Shown in pieces: positions 53,614 through 64,000 of a stretch of 64,000 nucleotides of DNA. How positions within the stretch are numbered: the first letter of the stretch is position 1; every line of letters starts with the position of its first letter. The stretch comes from Gemmatimonas groenlandica (GTDB lineage: Bacteria; Gemmatimonadota; Gemmatimonadetes; Gemmatimonadales; Gemmatimonadaceae): positions 2,914,001 through 2,978,000 of the forward strand of contig NZ_CP053085.1 of assembly GCF_013004105.1 (NCBI RefSeq), read 5' to 3'. Both the position numbers and the translations under genes were made by a program. Below the pieces are notes generated by a model, which worked only from the letters and a program-made list of their open reading frames with translations, made no database searches and was not told the origin of the DNA.

Positions 53614-56600
53614 TCAGTCGCCGGCGACGGGCACCGGATTCATGCCGCCAGCGCTCTGCACCGGCACGGACTTCTTCGACTTGCGTCGACCCGCCTGGAA
53701 CTGATCGAGTAGCGTGTACACGACGGGCGTGACGTACAGCGTGATCAGCTGCGAGAAGGCGAGGCCACCCACCACTGCGAGACCCAGCGGCTGACGCGAC
53801 TCGGCGCCAGCGCCGAAGCCGACCGCGATGGGCAGCGTTCCCATGAGCGCGGCAAGCGTGGTCATCGTGATCGGACGGAAGCGCACACGCGCGGCCTCCA
53901 CGATGGCGTCACGGGGCGACATCTTGAGATCCCGCTCTGCCTCGATTGCGAAGTCGATCATCATGATGGCGTTCTTCTTCACGAGACCGATCAGCATGAT
54001 GATGCCGACGTACGAGTACACGCCAAGGTCCTTGCCGAAGATCCAGAGCGTGAGCAACGCACCGAGCGCCGCGAACGGCAGGCCGGACAGAATCGTGAGC
54101 GGGTGGATGAAGCTTTCGTAGAGAATGCCGAGCACCACGTAGATCACGAAGATCGCGACGAACAGCAGCGCGAGCAGTCCGCTCTGGGCCTGCGCGAACG
54201 CCTGCGTATCACCGGAGAGCACCGATGTCACGTCGGGCGGCAAGACCGCGCGCGCTTCGCGCTGCACCGCATCGACGGCGGTGCCGAGGGCCACGTTGGG
54301 GCGCGTGGAAAAGCTGATGGAAACGGCCGGCAGCTGCCCGTTGTGCTGAATGCTCTGCGGACCGACGCCCTTCGTGAAGGTGGCCACCGAACCCAGTTGC
54401 ACGAGGCTGCCCGTATTGGAGCGCACGTACAGCTGGCTCAGTGATGCCGGATCCTTCTGGAACGCTTCCTTGAGTTCGAGAATGACCTGGTACTGGTTGG
54501 TCTGCGTGTAGATCGTGGAGACCTGACGCGAGCCGTACGCGTTGTACAGCGCGTTCTCGATTTGCGAGGCGCTGAGTCCCAGGGCGGACGCGCGTTCACG
54601 ATCGATCTGGATGCCGACCTGCGGATTGCCGACCTGCAGATCGCTCGAGATGTTTTCGAGTTCCGGCAAGTCCTTCATGCGCGCTTCGAGGGCACGGGCC
54701 GCCGTGTACAACTCGGCGATGTCCGGCCCCTGCAACGAGACCTGATAGGCGCTGTTACCGCGACGGCCACCGATGTTGATCGGCGGCGGATTGCGGAAGA
54801 ATACCTGCACGCCCGGCACCTTGGAGGTCGCGCGGGTGAGTTCACGCATGATCTGGTCGACGTGCGGACGATTCGGATCATCGCTGAGCGTGAGCTGCAA
54901 GCGACCGCTGTTCGATCCACCTCCGCCGGGGCCACCACCGATAGAGGCCAGCGTGTACTGCACATTCGGGCTCTTCTCGATAATGGCCGCGACTTCGCGG
55001 ATCTTCACCGACAGCGCTTCGAAGCCGATACCTTCGGGTCCTTCAATCGATCCCGAGAGTCGTCCCGTGTCTTCCGACGGCAGGAAGCCCTTCGGGATGT
55101 ACATGAACAGCCCGACGGTCGCGACCAGCGTGAAGGCACTGAAGATCATCGTGAGACCGCGACGATTCATCACCCACGCCAGCGAATTGACGTACGCGTT
55201 CTCAGTGGCCTGGTACAGGCGCTCGACCGAGCGCCACTTGCCGTCGCTCGGCGCGTGCCCCTCACCTTCGCGCAGGAAGCGCGCGGCGAGCATCGGCGTG
55301 AGCGTGAGCGACACGAAGCCTGACACGAGAATGGCTACACCGATCGTGACGGCGAACTCGCGGAACAGGCGACCCACGAGCCCCGGCATGAACAGCAGCG
55401 GGATGAACACGGCCACCAGCGACAACGTCATCGAGAGAATCGTGAAGCTGATTTCCTTCGAGCCGTCGAGCGCCGCCTGCATGGGCTTCTTTCCCATCTC
55501 CAGGTGGCGGACGATGTTCTCGAGCATCACGATGGCGTCGTCGACCACGAAGCCGACGGCGAGCGTGAGCGCCATCAGCGAGAGGTTGTCGAGACTGTAG
55601 CCCAACATCCACATGACGGTGCAGGTGCCGATCAGCGAGAACGGCAGCGCCAGCGACGGGATGATCGTCGCGCGCAGGTTACGCAGGAACAGGAAGATCA
55701 CCATCACGACGAGGCCGATCGTCAGGATGAGCGTGAACTTCACGTCGTCGACACTGTGCTCGATGGCGATGGAGCGATCGAAGATCGGCACGATGCTGAC
55801 GCTGGGCGGTAGCTGCGGCTCGAGCTGCTTGAGCACCGCGTTGACGCCCTTTGCGACATCGACCGTGTTGACGCCCGGCTGACGGATGATCGCCAACGCC
55901 GTATTGGCGCGTCCGTTGATTTCGCTCATGCCGCGCATGTTCTGCAGCCCGTCGATGACGTTGCCGAGCTCACCAAGACGAATCGGCGCGCCGTTGCGCA
56001 TCGCGACCACGAGATTGCGGAACTCGGTGGCGTTGCGGAGCTGTCCCGACGCCTGCAGCGTGAACGACTGGTTGGGACCCATCAGCACGCCGGCCGGGGA
56101 ATTCGAATTTCCCTGGTTGATCGCGGCCTGCACTTCGTCGATACCGATGCCACGAGCCGCCATGGCGCCGGGATCGAGCTGCACTCGCACGGCGTACTTG
56201 GACGAGCCGTACACCTGCACCTGCGCCACACCGGTTACGGTGGAGACACGCTGGGCGAGGAATGTTTCCGCGTACTCGCTCAACTCCTGTCGACTGAGCA
56301 CGTCGGAGTTGATCGAGAACATCATGATCGGGGCGTCGGCCGCATTCGCCTTGTTGTACGACGGCGGATTGATGTTCTGCGGCAGCTGGCGAAGCGTTTT
56401 GGAGATGGCCGACTGCACGTCGGCCGCCGCCTTGTCGATATCGCGATCGAGGGCGAAGAGCAGCGTGACGTTGGTGCTGCCCTGCGAGCTGGATGACGTG
56501 ATGCTTTCAATGCCCGACACCGTGGAAAACGCTTGTTCCAGCGGCGTGGCGACCGAGGTCGCCATGACCTCGGGGCTCGCTCCGGGCAGGCCGGCCGAGA

Positions 56601-56739
56601 CGGTGATCGTGGGATAGTCGATGGTGGGCAGGTCGCTCACCGGCAGCGCCCGATAGGCCACGACGCCGAACGTCAGAATGGCCAGCATGACCAACGTGGT
56701 CATGACCGGCCGCTTGATCCAGATCGCGCTCAGATTCAC
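53614..56739 (-). CDS. RND efflux transporter (AcrB/MdtC type)
   Basis: This 1041-residue proton-driven pump has the N-terminal motif LSAIWIKRPVMTTLVMLAILTFGVVAYRALPVSDLPTIDYPTI, two repeats of six TM helices with large periplasmic loops, and the proton-relay Asp pair in VGFVVDDAIVMLENIVRHLE (TM4, about residues 398-408). The QGSTNVTLLF and GLPGASPEVM motifs resemble the MdtB/MuxB branch. It overlaps the adaptor gene (ATGA) and would recruit one of the TolC proteins encoded elsewhere in the window. Confidence 0.95.
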   Translation of the reverse strand: MNLSAIWIKRPVMTTLVMLAILTFGVVAYRALPVSDLPTIDYPTITVSAGLPGASPEVMATSVATPLEQAFSTVSGIESITSSSSQGSTNVTLLFALDRDIDKAAADVQSAISKTLRQLPQNINPPSYNKANAADAPIMMFSINSDVLSRQELSEYAETFLAQRVSTVTGVAQVQVYGSSKYAVRVQLDPGAMAARGIGIDEVQAAINQGNSNSPAGVLMGPNQSFTLQASGQLRNATEFRNLVVAMRNGAPIRLGELGNVIDGLQNMRGMSEINGRANTALAIIRQPGVNTVDVAKGVNAVLKQLEPQLPPSVSIVPIFDRSIAIEHSVDDVKFTLILTIGLVVMVIFLFLRNLRATIIPSLALPFSLIGTCTVMWMLGYSLDNLSLMALTLAVGFVVDDAIVMLENIVRHLEMGKKPMQAALDGSKEISFTILSMTLSLVAVFIPLLFMPGLVGRLFREFAVTIGVAILVSGFVSLTLTPMLAARFLREGEGHAPSDGKWRSVERLYQATENAYVNSLAWVMNRRGLTMIFSAFTLVATVGLFMYIPKGFLPSEDTGRLSGSIEGPEGIGFEALSVKIREVAAIIEKSPNVQYTLASIGGGPGGGGSNSGRLQLTLSDDPNRPHVDQIMRELTRATSKVPGVQVFFRNPPPINIGGRRGNSAYQVSLQGPDIAELYTAARALEARMKDLPELENISSDLQVGNPQVGIQIDRERASALGLSASQIENALYNAYGSRQVSTIYTQTNQYQVILELKEAFQKDPASLSQLYVRSNTGSLVQLGSVATFTKGVGPQSIQHNGQLPAVSISFSTRPNVALGTAVDAVQREARAVLPPDVTSVLSGDTQAFAQAQSGLLALLFVAIFVIYVVLGILYESFIHPLTILSGLPFAALGALLTLWIFGKDLGVYSYVGIIMLIGLVKKNAIMMIDFAIEAERDLKMSPRDAIVEAARVRFRPITMTTLAALMGTLPIAVGFGAGAESRQPLGLAVVGGLAFSQLITLYVTPVVYTLLDQFQAGRRKSKKSVPVQSAGGMNPVPVAGD

Positions 56740-57998
56740 TGGGCTGCTCCTCGCTTCGTCGCTGAGGTGTCTGCTCCGCTATTCGACCCGCCCTTTGCGC
56801 CGCCCTTGGCGCCGCCGCGACCGCCTCGGCCCGCGCCAGGGGAACCACCCTTCGAGAGCGCACCGCGCAGCTCGACTTTCGCGCCGTCCTGCAGGCGATT
56901 CTGTCCTTCGATGATGACCTGCTCGCCGCCCACCAGGCCGCTGTCGAGCTTGACGAGTGTGCCGGCAGGGCGACCGACCTTTACCGCGATGCGCTTGGCC
57001 TTGCCGTCTTCCACCACATACACGAACGCGCCGTTGGTGGTCGTCACGACGGCCTCGGAGGGTACGGTGATGGCATCCTGATCGACCGTGAGCTCGAGAC
57101 CCACCGATACGAACTGGCCGGGCCAGAGCGAACGATCGGCGTTCGGCACCCGCGCCTTGAGCAACACTGTGCCGGTGGCCCGATCGACCGCGTTGTCGAT
57201 GAAGGTGAGCGTACCGGTGATCTTCTTCGTGCTGTCGCCCACGTTGGGGACGATGTTTACCGACAACGCTTTATCGAGACCCGAGCGGCGGCGCATTTCC
57301 TCGAACGCCTGCTCCGGAACCGTGAAGCGCACCAGCACCGGCTGGAGCTCGTTAATGATGAGTAGTCCCGGGTCGGCCTGGGCCCGCACGAGACTGCCCA
57401 CGCGGAGGGTGATCTGGCCGGTGCGCCCGGAGATCGGGGCCTTGATCGTGGTGTTCTCGAGATCGAGGCGTGCCCGCTCCAGCGAGGCCTGCCCTGCCGC
57501 CACCGTGGCGGCGAGGGCCGACGCTTCGGCGAACGTCTGATCGAGCTGCTGGCGGGTCACGTAGCCGTCCTTGGCCAGCCCGGCGAAGCGCACCGAGTCG
57601 CCACGAGCGCGCAGCAACGTGGCCTGATCACGCGCCAGCGTGCTCTGCAACCGATCAAGTTCCGCGCGGAATGGCCGGGGATCGATCTGGAAGAGCACCT
57701 GTCCCTGACTGACCTCATCGCCTTCGGCGATGGCCACCCGGGTGAGCATTCCCGAAACGAGAGACTGGACGGCAACGGTCCGATTGGGCTCGATCTGCCC
57801 GTTCGCGGACACGATAAAGGGCAGCGGTCCCTTTTTCACCGTCATCGTGGACACGACGGGAGCAGGACGCTGAGGACGTTGCTGCTCTTTACAGGCGGCG
57901 AGTCCAAGCAGGGCGACCGACGAGAGAGCGAACAGTCGGCGCGAAGGATCTATGGCGAACCGGCGCGCGGAGCGCGGCGGCATCACATTGTCTGGCAT
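56736..57998 (-). CDS. RND efflux periplasmic adaptor lipoprotein
   Basis: This 420-residue protein has a lipobox (LGLAAC), a hybrid barrel-sandwich domain (VAVQSLVSGMLTRVAIAEGDEVSQGQVLFQID; IKAPISGRTGQITLRVGSLVRA), a coiled-coil hairpin and a beta-barrel (PVLVRFTVPEQAFEEMRRR), ending in a Gly/Lys-rich tail (GGRGGAKGGAKGG). It links the RND pump to TolC. Its stop overlaps the pump start. Confidence 0.94.
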   Translation of the reverse strand: MPDNVMPPRSARRFAIDPSRRLFALSSVALLGLAACKEQQRPQRPAPVVSTMTVKKGPLPFIVSANGQIEPNRTVAVQSLVSGMLTRVAIAEGDEVSQGQVLFQIDPRPFRAELDRLQSTLARDQATLLRARGDSVRFAGLAKDGYVTRQQLDQTFAEASALAATVAAGQASLERARLDLENTTIKAPISGRTGQITLRVGSLVRAQADPGLLIINELQPVLVRFTVPEQAFEEMRRRSGLDKALSVNIVPNVGDSTKKITGTLTFIDNAVDRATGTVLLKARVPNADRSLWPGQFVSVGLELTVDQDAITVPSEAVVTTTNGAFVYVVEDGKAKRIAVKVGRPAGTLVKLDSGLVGGEQVIIEGQNRLQDGAKVELRGALSKGGSPGAGRGGRGGAKGGAKGGSNSGADTSATKRGAAQ

Positions 57999-58205
57999 TC
58001 GCAGGGGCGAACGGCGGGTCGGGTAAGACGCTCAACATACGACTCGAAAGCCGGCAAACGTCACGGGGTATATCCGCCAAGATAACGCTACCCAATGCCC
58101 ATTCGTTGCGTCGGCGTTGGGGTTTTCCGGCGCAGCGCCCCTGCCGCGGAATCGTGGCGCCGGTGTTCTCGCTCATGGAATGCCGGGAATATGGGCCGGA
58201 ACGCC
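57999..58205. other. 207-bp gap upstream of the RND operon
   Basis: It contains the expected promoter region for the adaptor gene and downstream sequence of the PDZ gene. No clear -35/-10 pair, operator or terminator is evident, apart from a TATACC near 58072 on the minus strand. Confidence 0.4.
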
Positions 58206-59129
58206 TTATCGGCGGTCGACGTCGATCACGCGTCCGTTCAGGATGATGCGTCCGCCACCCGGCATCGACCGCGCGTCGTCCGGGAGATCCGACGCCCGAA
58301 CGGTCTGCACGGCGACGTCCCGGGTCCGCCCGCCGGACACCACGCGCAGGGTCACGGTGCCCCCCGGCGCTACTTTCTGGACCTCTCGAAGGAACCGAGT
58401 CACCCGAGCGCTCCGTACCTGCGGGTCGTCGAGGTCTTCCTTCGGCACCCGCAGGTCTACCCCGTTCACCGCCGAGATCCGCTCACCTTCGACCAATCCG
58501 GCCTTTTCGGCCGGCCCTGCCGTCACGACGCTGCCCACGAACAACCCGAGGGTATCACGCGCGTTCCCGGCCCCGGACACGGTCACGCCGACCGCAGCAC
58601 GGTTTCCGTCTTCACCGCCCCACACCACGACCCGCCGCACCGGCCCGTCTTCGAGTTCGGCCGCCGAGACGGTCTTTACCGTCATCGCCCGCGGGGACCC
58701 GCCGCCGCTGCGCACACGCAGTTCGACCTCGTCGCCGGGTCTGGCCTTGCCCAACACGCGCTGCAGCCGCCGCTGCGCCATCCCGGCCAACGCCAGGTCC
58801 TCAGCGTCGTCCCGACCGACTTTCAGGCTCACGCCATTGATGTCGGTGATGAGGTCGCCGGCCTTGATCCCGGCCTTCGCCGCCGGCCCGTTCTCGCGCA
58901 CGGCGTCGATCTTCACCCCGGCCGTGTCGGCGCTCGACGCCGCCCCCAGGGTAACACCAAGCGCGGCGCGATCGGCAGCTCTGGTCCAGATCATCGAGGG
59001 GAGTCGCAGTCCCTCGATACGGACTATGGGTTCGTCGCTCTGCGGCCGCTGCTGCGCAGCCAGCGGAGCGTGTGACGGAGCGGCGGCAAGGGCGACGACG
59101 AGGGTCGCCGTGCGAAGGGCTGTGCGCAT
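58206..59129 (-). CDS. Exported protein with two PDZ domains
   Basis: This 307-residue protein has a signal peptide (residues 1-26), then two PDZ domains (about residues 60-150: KAGIKAGDLITDINGVSL; about 165-260: KAGLVEGERISAVNGVDL). No catalytic protease domain is present, so it is a periplasmic PDZ adaptor or a protease cofactor; this is inference. It is on the same strand as the RND operon but 207 bp upstream of it. Confidence 0.82.
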   Translation of the reverse strand: MRTALRTATLVVALAAAPSHAPLAAQQRPQSDEPIVRIEGLRLPSMIWTRAADRAALGVTLGAASSADTAGVKIDAVRENGPAAKAGIKAGDLITDINGVSLKVGRDDAEDLALAGMAQRRLQRVLGKARPGDEVELRVRSGGGSPRAMTVKTVSAAELEDGPVRRVVVWGGEDGNRAAVGVTVSGAGNARDTLGLFVGSVVTAGPAEKAGLVEGERISAVNGVDLRVPKEDLDDPQVRSARVTRFLREVQKVAPGGTVTLRVVSGGRTRDVAVQTVRASDLPDDARSMPGGGRIILNGRVIDVDRR

Positions 59130-59289
59130 GGGAGCAGTCTCGGGCTTGAGGTGATGGCCTACGACTGATCTGACACGCGGTCGCCGATCGTGGTTTACCG
59201 CGGCGTTCGCGTGCTACCGCCGGCAGTTGTTCGATGACAGCGGTTGGTGTGCGGGCGGATAGCTTCGTGCCGGCGGATAGCTCGTTGGT

Positions 59290-59412
59290 TCACGCGAAGC
59301 TCGAGAAGGGCCGCGAAGGTGCGCGAAGAACTGCAAAAGAAAAGAATCAGGAAAAGCTGTTGCTGTTCTTCGCGGCCCTTCGCGGCCCTTCGCGGACTTC
59401 GCGTGAACCAGC
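59290..59412. repeat. Palindromic element E upstream of the GxxExxY gene
   Basis: Left arm TTGGTTCACGCGAAG...GAAGGGCCGCGAAGG...CGCGAAGAACTG and right arm ...TTCTTCGCGGCCCTTCGCGGCCCTTCGCGG...CTTCGCGTGAACCAG, separated by an A/G-rich loop (AAAAGAAAAGAATCAGGAAAAG). The repeated module CGCGAAGG occurs two to three times per arm. Confidence 0.8.
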
Positions 59413-59458
59413 TGACCCAGTCCCCAACGCGGCGTCATCCGAAGCGAGTACGTCAAAC

Positions 59459-59893
59459 ATGCAAATCCATCCAGACGATCTGACGGGCGCCTGCATCAAC
59501 GCGGCCATACGGATACACCGAAAATTCCGATCGGGGATGCTTGAAGCCGCCTACGAAACATTTCTGTTCCGCACGCTGGTAAATGACGGGTTCGATGTGG
59601 AGCGACAGAAGGCAATCTCGTTCGAGTTTGAAGGAGAGCGATACGAGAACGCGTTTCGTGCCGACCTTATCGTGAACGGCCGTCTGATCATTGAAGTAAA
59701 GGCACAGGAGACCAATTCACCGGTGCACACCAAACAGCTGCTCACCTATCTGCGATTGGCCGAACTCCCGCTCGGCCTTGTCATCAACTTCGGGATGCCG
59801 AAGCTGATGGATGGCGTGAAGCGCGTGGTGAACGAACTACCACCGGAACAATCGCCGCAGCTGCGCGTGAACCGACCGCGTCCAGTGCAGTAG
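59459..59893 (+). CDS. GxxExxY-family protein (PD-(D/E)xK-like)
   Basis: This 144-residue protein has the family signature GMLEAAYETFL (GxxExxYE) followed by FRADLIVNGRLIIEVKA, which matches the D...E-x-K core of restriction-nuclease-like folds. The family is widespread and uncharacterised, often patchily distributed. The ATG at 59459 is preferred over a frame reaching 59234 through palindrome E. It is convergent with the next kinase gene, 8 bp apart. Confidence 0.85.
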   Translation: MQIHPDDLTGACINAAIRIHRKFRSGMLEAAYETFLFRTLVNDGFDVERQKAISFEFEGERYENAFRADLIVNGRLIIEVKAQETNSPVHTKQLLTYLRLAELPLGLVINFGMPKLMDGVKRVVNELPPEQSPQLRVNRPRPVQ

Positions 59894-59901
59894 ATCGATG
59901 G

Positions 59902-61812
59902 TTACGCGGACGCTGCTGCGCGCTTACGGAGCTGCTCAGCCAGGAATTGACGCGCAATCGGCTTGCCCAGCACCATCAACGACGGGTCGGCGAGAAACTG
60001 CTCCAGATCCGGTGTCGTTGCACCGCCCGTCATGATCACCAAGCGGCGACGCAGTGCGGGATGGCGGGCGGCCAGAGCGTTCGCGAATTCGGCGCCGGAC
60101 ATGCCTGGCATCATGAGATCACTGACCACGACGTCGGGCTGATCCTGTTCGAGCCACTCGAGCGCGGCGGCGGCGCTGTGCACACCGTGCACGAGGAGAC
60201 CCTCACGCTCGAGGCCACGCGTCAGGGCCGAGAGGATGGCGCGATCGTCCTCGACCATCAACACGCGCAGCGGTGGTGCGTGGGCGTCGGAGACGAACAA
60301 CGGGGTCGAGATCGGCGTACGACCGGTGGCGTGTCGTGGAGACACGGCCGGCAGGCGGATCAGCACCACCGCACCGGCCGACTCGCCGTCGCTTCGTGCG
60401 GCGTTGCGGAAGTGCATCGTGCCACCGTGCGCCTCCACGATACCGCGCGATACGAACAGCCCGAGCCCCGTGCCACCACGCGACGCTTTGGTCGTGACGT
60501 ACGGCTCGCCGAGCCGCGAAAGAATATCCGGCTCGAAGCCACCGCCCTCATCAGCGATCTCGATCTCGGCCCAGCCGTCGCTGCCCGTGCGCGTCGAGAC
60601 GCACAGCACACCGGTGCGCGATTCGGCCGCCTGCAGCACGGATTGCGCGCCATTCACGAGCGGATTCAGCACCACCTGCACCAGCTTGCCCTCGTCACCG
60701 CGAACGTGAGGGGCATCGTCGAAGCGCGTTTCCACGTGGACGCTGTGCCGCCATTGCGGGCTGCCGATGCGGAGCGCCGTGCGCACGATATCCCGCACGT
60801 CGAGCAACTCGAGCGCGTCATCGGACGGACGGACATACGTGCGGAGGTCGTCGACCACTTTGCGAATGCGCTCGGTGCCGTCGAACGCGTGCGCGAGCGT
60901 TTCGCGCAGCGCCTCATGCGACGCCATGATCGGCGACTCACGCAATTCGTCGAGACTGAAGCGTAGATACTGGAGCGGGTTGTTGATCTCGTGTCCCACG
61001 CCGGCCGCCAGACGCCCGAGGGACGCGAGCCGTTGCTGTTCGATCAGGTTGACGCGCGCCTCGTCGCGCTCCTGTGTACGGCGCGCGACCTCCTCCGCCA
61101 GATGCGTGGACAAGGTGTCGAGCCTCTGGGCGTCACGCGTGAAGCGGCGCAGGAGCTGCATCGTCACGGGCAGGGTGACGCAGATGTATCCGAGGTCGGC
61201 GAGGTAGATGAAGTCGAGCATGCCGGCGGCAACCAGCGCTTCTTCGACGGCAAAGAGCGTGAAGAAAAAGAAGCCGACCACGACGCTTGCTGCCCCCTCC
61301 TCACCGGCACGCGCGCGGCCGACTTGCCCGACGGCGCTGAGGAGGATCGAGATCAGCGGAATGAAGACAACGCTTTGGCCGATCGGCGTCAGAATAGGGC
61401 CGCCGGCCGAGCCGCCGCGGCCAAGAATGTCGCGTGCCGCGAGTTCGGTGTGGTCCGTCAGGCCCAACACGCTGACCACCGTGGCGGCCAACACACCGCC
61501 GATCATCCACCAGCGGAGTCGGCCCGAGAGCGAACGCCAGCTTCCCGCGCGATCAGCGTAGGTGTACGCGACCCACCCCGCCGTGTGGATCGTGGCGAGC
61601 GTGATATTCACGCGGGTGATCCACCAGCTGTTCTGCTCGGGCGCGACCATACCGAGCGCGTCGGACAGGCTGTACAGCCCGGCCGAACAGGCCACCAGCG
61701 CGAACCACCGCACCCGCTGCCATCCCGGCGCCCGGGCGATCACGATCATCGCCACAGTCGTCGAGAACTGCAGGGTCAAACTGACAATCGCAATGAACAG
61801 CGAGGCATCCAC
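59902..61812 (-). CDS. Membrane-bound hybrid histidine kinase with receiver domain
   Basis: This 636-residue protein has about seven TM helices (residues 1-230; MASE-like membrane sensor), a coiled-coil linker, HisKA with GRLAAGVGHEINNPLQYLRFSLDELRESP (phospho-His), an ATPase domain (VQVVLNPLVNGAQSV, EIEIADEGGGFEPDIL, GGTGLGLFVSRGIVEAHGG) and a C-terminal receiver (VLMVEDDRAILSAL...VVVSDLMMPGMSG). The GTG start at 61812 lies about 18 bp after the leuS stop, suggesting co-transcription with leuS. Confidence 0.93.
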   Translation of the reverse strand: MDASLFIAIVSLTLQFSTTVAMIVIARAPGWQRVRWFALVACSAGLYSLSDALGMVAPEQNSWWITRVNITLATIHTAGWVAYTYADRAGSWRSLSGRLRWWMIGGVLAATVVSVLGLTDHTELAARDILGRGGSAGGPILTPIGQSVVFIPLISILLSAVGQVGRARAGEEGAASVVVGFFFFTLFAVEEALVAAGMLDFIYLADLGYICVTLPVTMQLLRRFTRDAQRLDTLSTHLAEEVARRTQERDEARVNLIEQQRLASLGRLAAGVGHEINNPLQYLRFSLDELRESPIMASHEALRETLAHAFDGTERIRKVVDDLRTYVRPSDDALELLDVRDIVRTALRIGSPQWRHSVHVETRFDDAPHVRGDEGKLVQVVLNPLVNGAQSVLQAAESRTGVLCVSTRTGSDGWAEIEIADEGGGFEPDILSRLGEPYVTTKASRGGTGLGLFVSRGIVEAHGGTMHFRNAARSDGESAGAVVLIRLPAVSPRHATGRTPISTPLFVSDAHAPPLRVLMVEDDRAILSALTRGLEREGLLVHGVHSAAAALEWLEQDQPDVVVSDLMMPGMSGAEFANALAARHPALRRRLVIMTGGATTPDLEQFLADPSLMVLGKPIARQFLAEQLRKRAAASA

Positions 61813-61830
61813 GACAACACCATGAAAAAG

Positions 61831-64000
<2,170 letters not shown>

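Overview
The window is high-GC DNA from a Gemmatimonas-like bacterium (phylum Gemmatimonadota). This is inferred, without a search, from GC-rich codons, PEP-CTERM proteins, DUF1501/DUF1800 pairs, abundant Tat and lipoprotein signals, many short intergenic palindromes and many genes without a Shine-Dalgarno sequence. No rRNA, tRNA or CRISPR array was recognised.

Layout. 0-5 kb: a PEP-CTERM protein, a large lipoprotein with an M30-like zinc-protease motif, and a membrane-anchored endonuclease/exonuclease/phosphatase (EEP) protein. 5-9.5 kb: a branched-chain acyl-CoA dehydrogenase, a left-handed beta-helix acyltransferase, a frameshifted VanZ-family gene, a YgiT/MqsA-like regulator and a YggT-like membrane protein. 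9.5-12.8 kb: a second EEP protein, then divergent MazEF-like and Phd/PIN toxin-antitoxin pairs, punctuated by three copies of one palindrome family (called A here). 12.8-17.2 kb: Xaa-Pro aminopeptidase, a second PEP-CTERM protein, an IS110-family element and a fasciclin protein. 17.2-29.4 kb: AAA/DUF4143 ATPase, amidohydrolase, periplasmic-binding-like protein, half-size TauE, M42 peptidase, HEAT-repeat protein, alpha/beta hydrolase, PolX DNA polymerase and endonuclease III. 29.4-36.1 kb: HupE-like protein, YHYH lipoprotein, VOC protein, a collagen-like lipoprotein/DUF1501/DUF1800 operon, cyclophilin and a small membrane protein.

Three efflux loci dominate the second half. They are TetR-TolC-EmrA-EmrB (36.3-41.0 kb), ECF sigma/anti-sigma-like/Spy-like/TolC/adaptor/ABC permease (43.2-48.8 kb) and an RND pump with its adaptor (53.6-58.0 kb). 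Between and after them lie a degenerate IS256-family element, an HD-domain protein, the Kup potassium transporter, two hybrid histidine kinases, a PDZ protein, a GxxExxY protein and the 3' part of leuS.

The most unusual content is intergenic. There are at least seven families of palindromes or short tandem repeats, often exactly between stop codons and sometimes supplying a start or stop codon. Both insertion sequences sit inside such palindromes. The IS110-family copy has a clean CT core and, upstream of its recombinase, an RNA-like hairpin whose loop matches its own end-to-end junction, suggesting a bridge-RNA element that targets a genomic palindrome. A second genome-scale signal is leaderless transcription: seven genes have a TANNNT box exactly 6 nt before the ATG.
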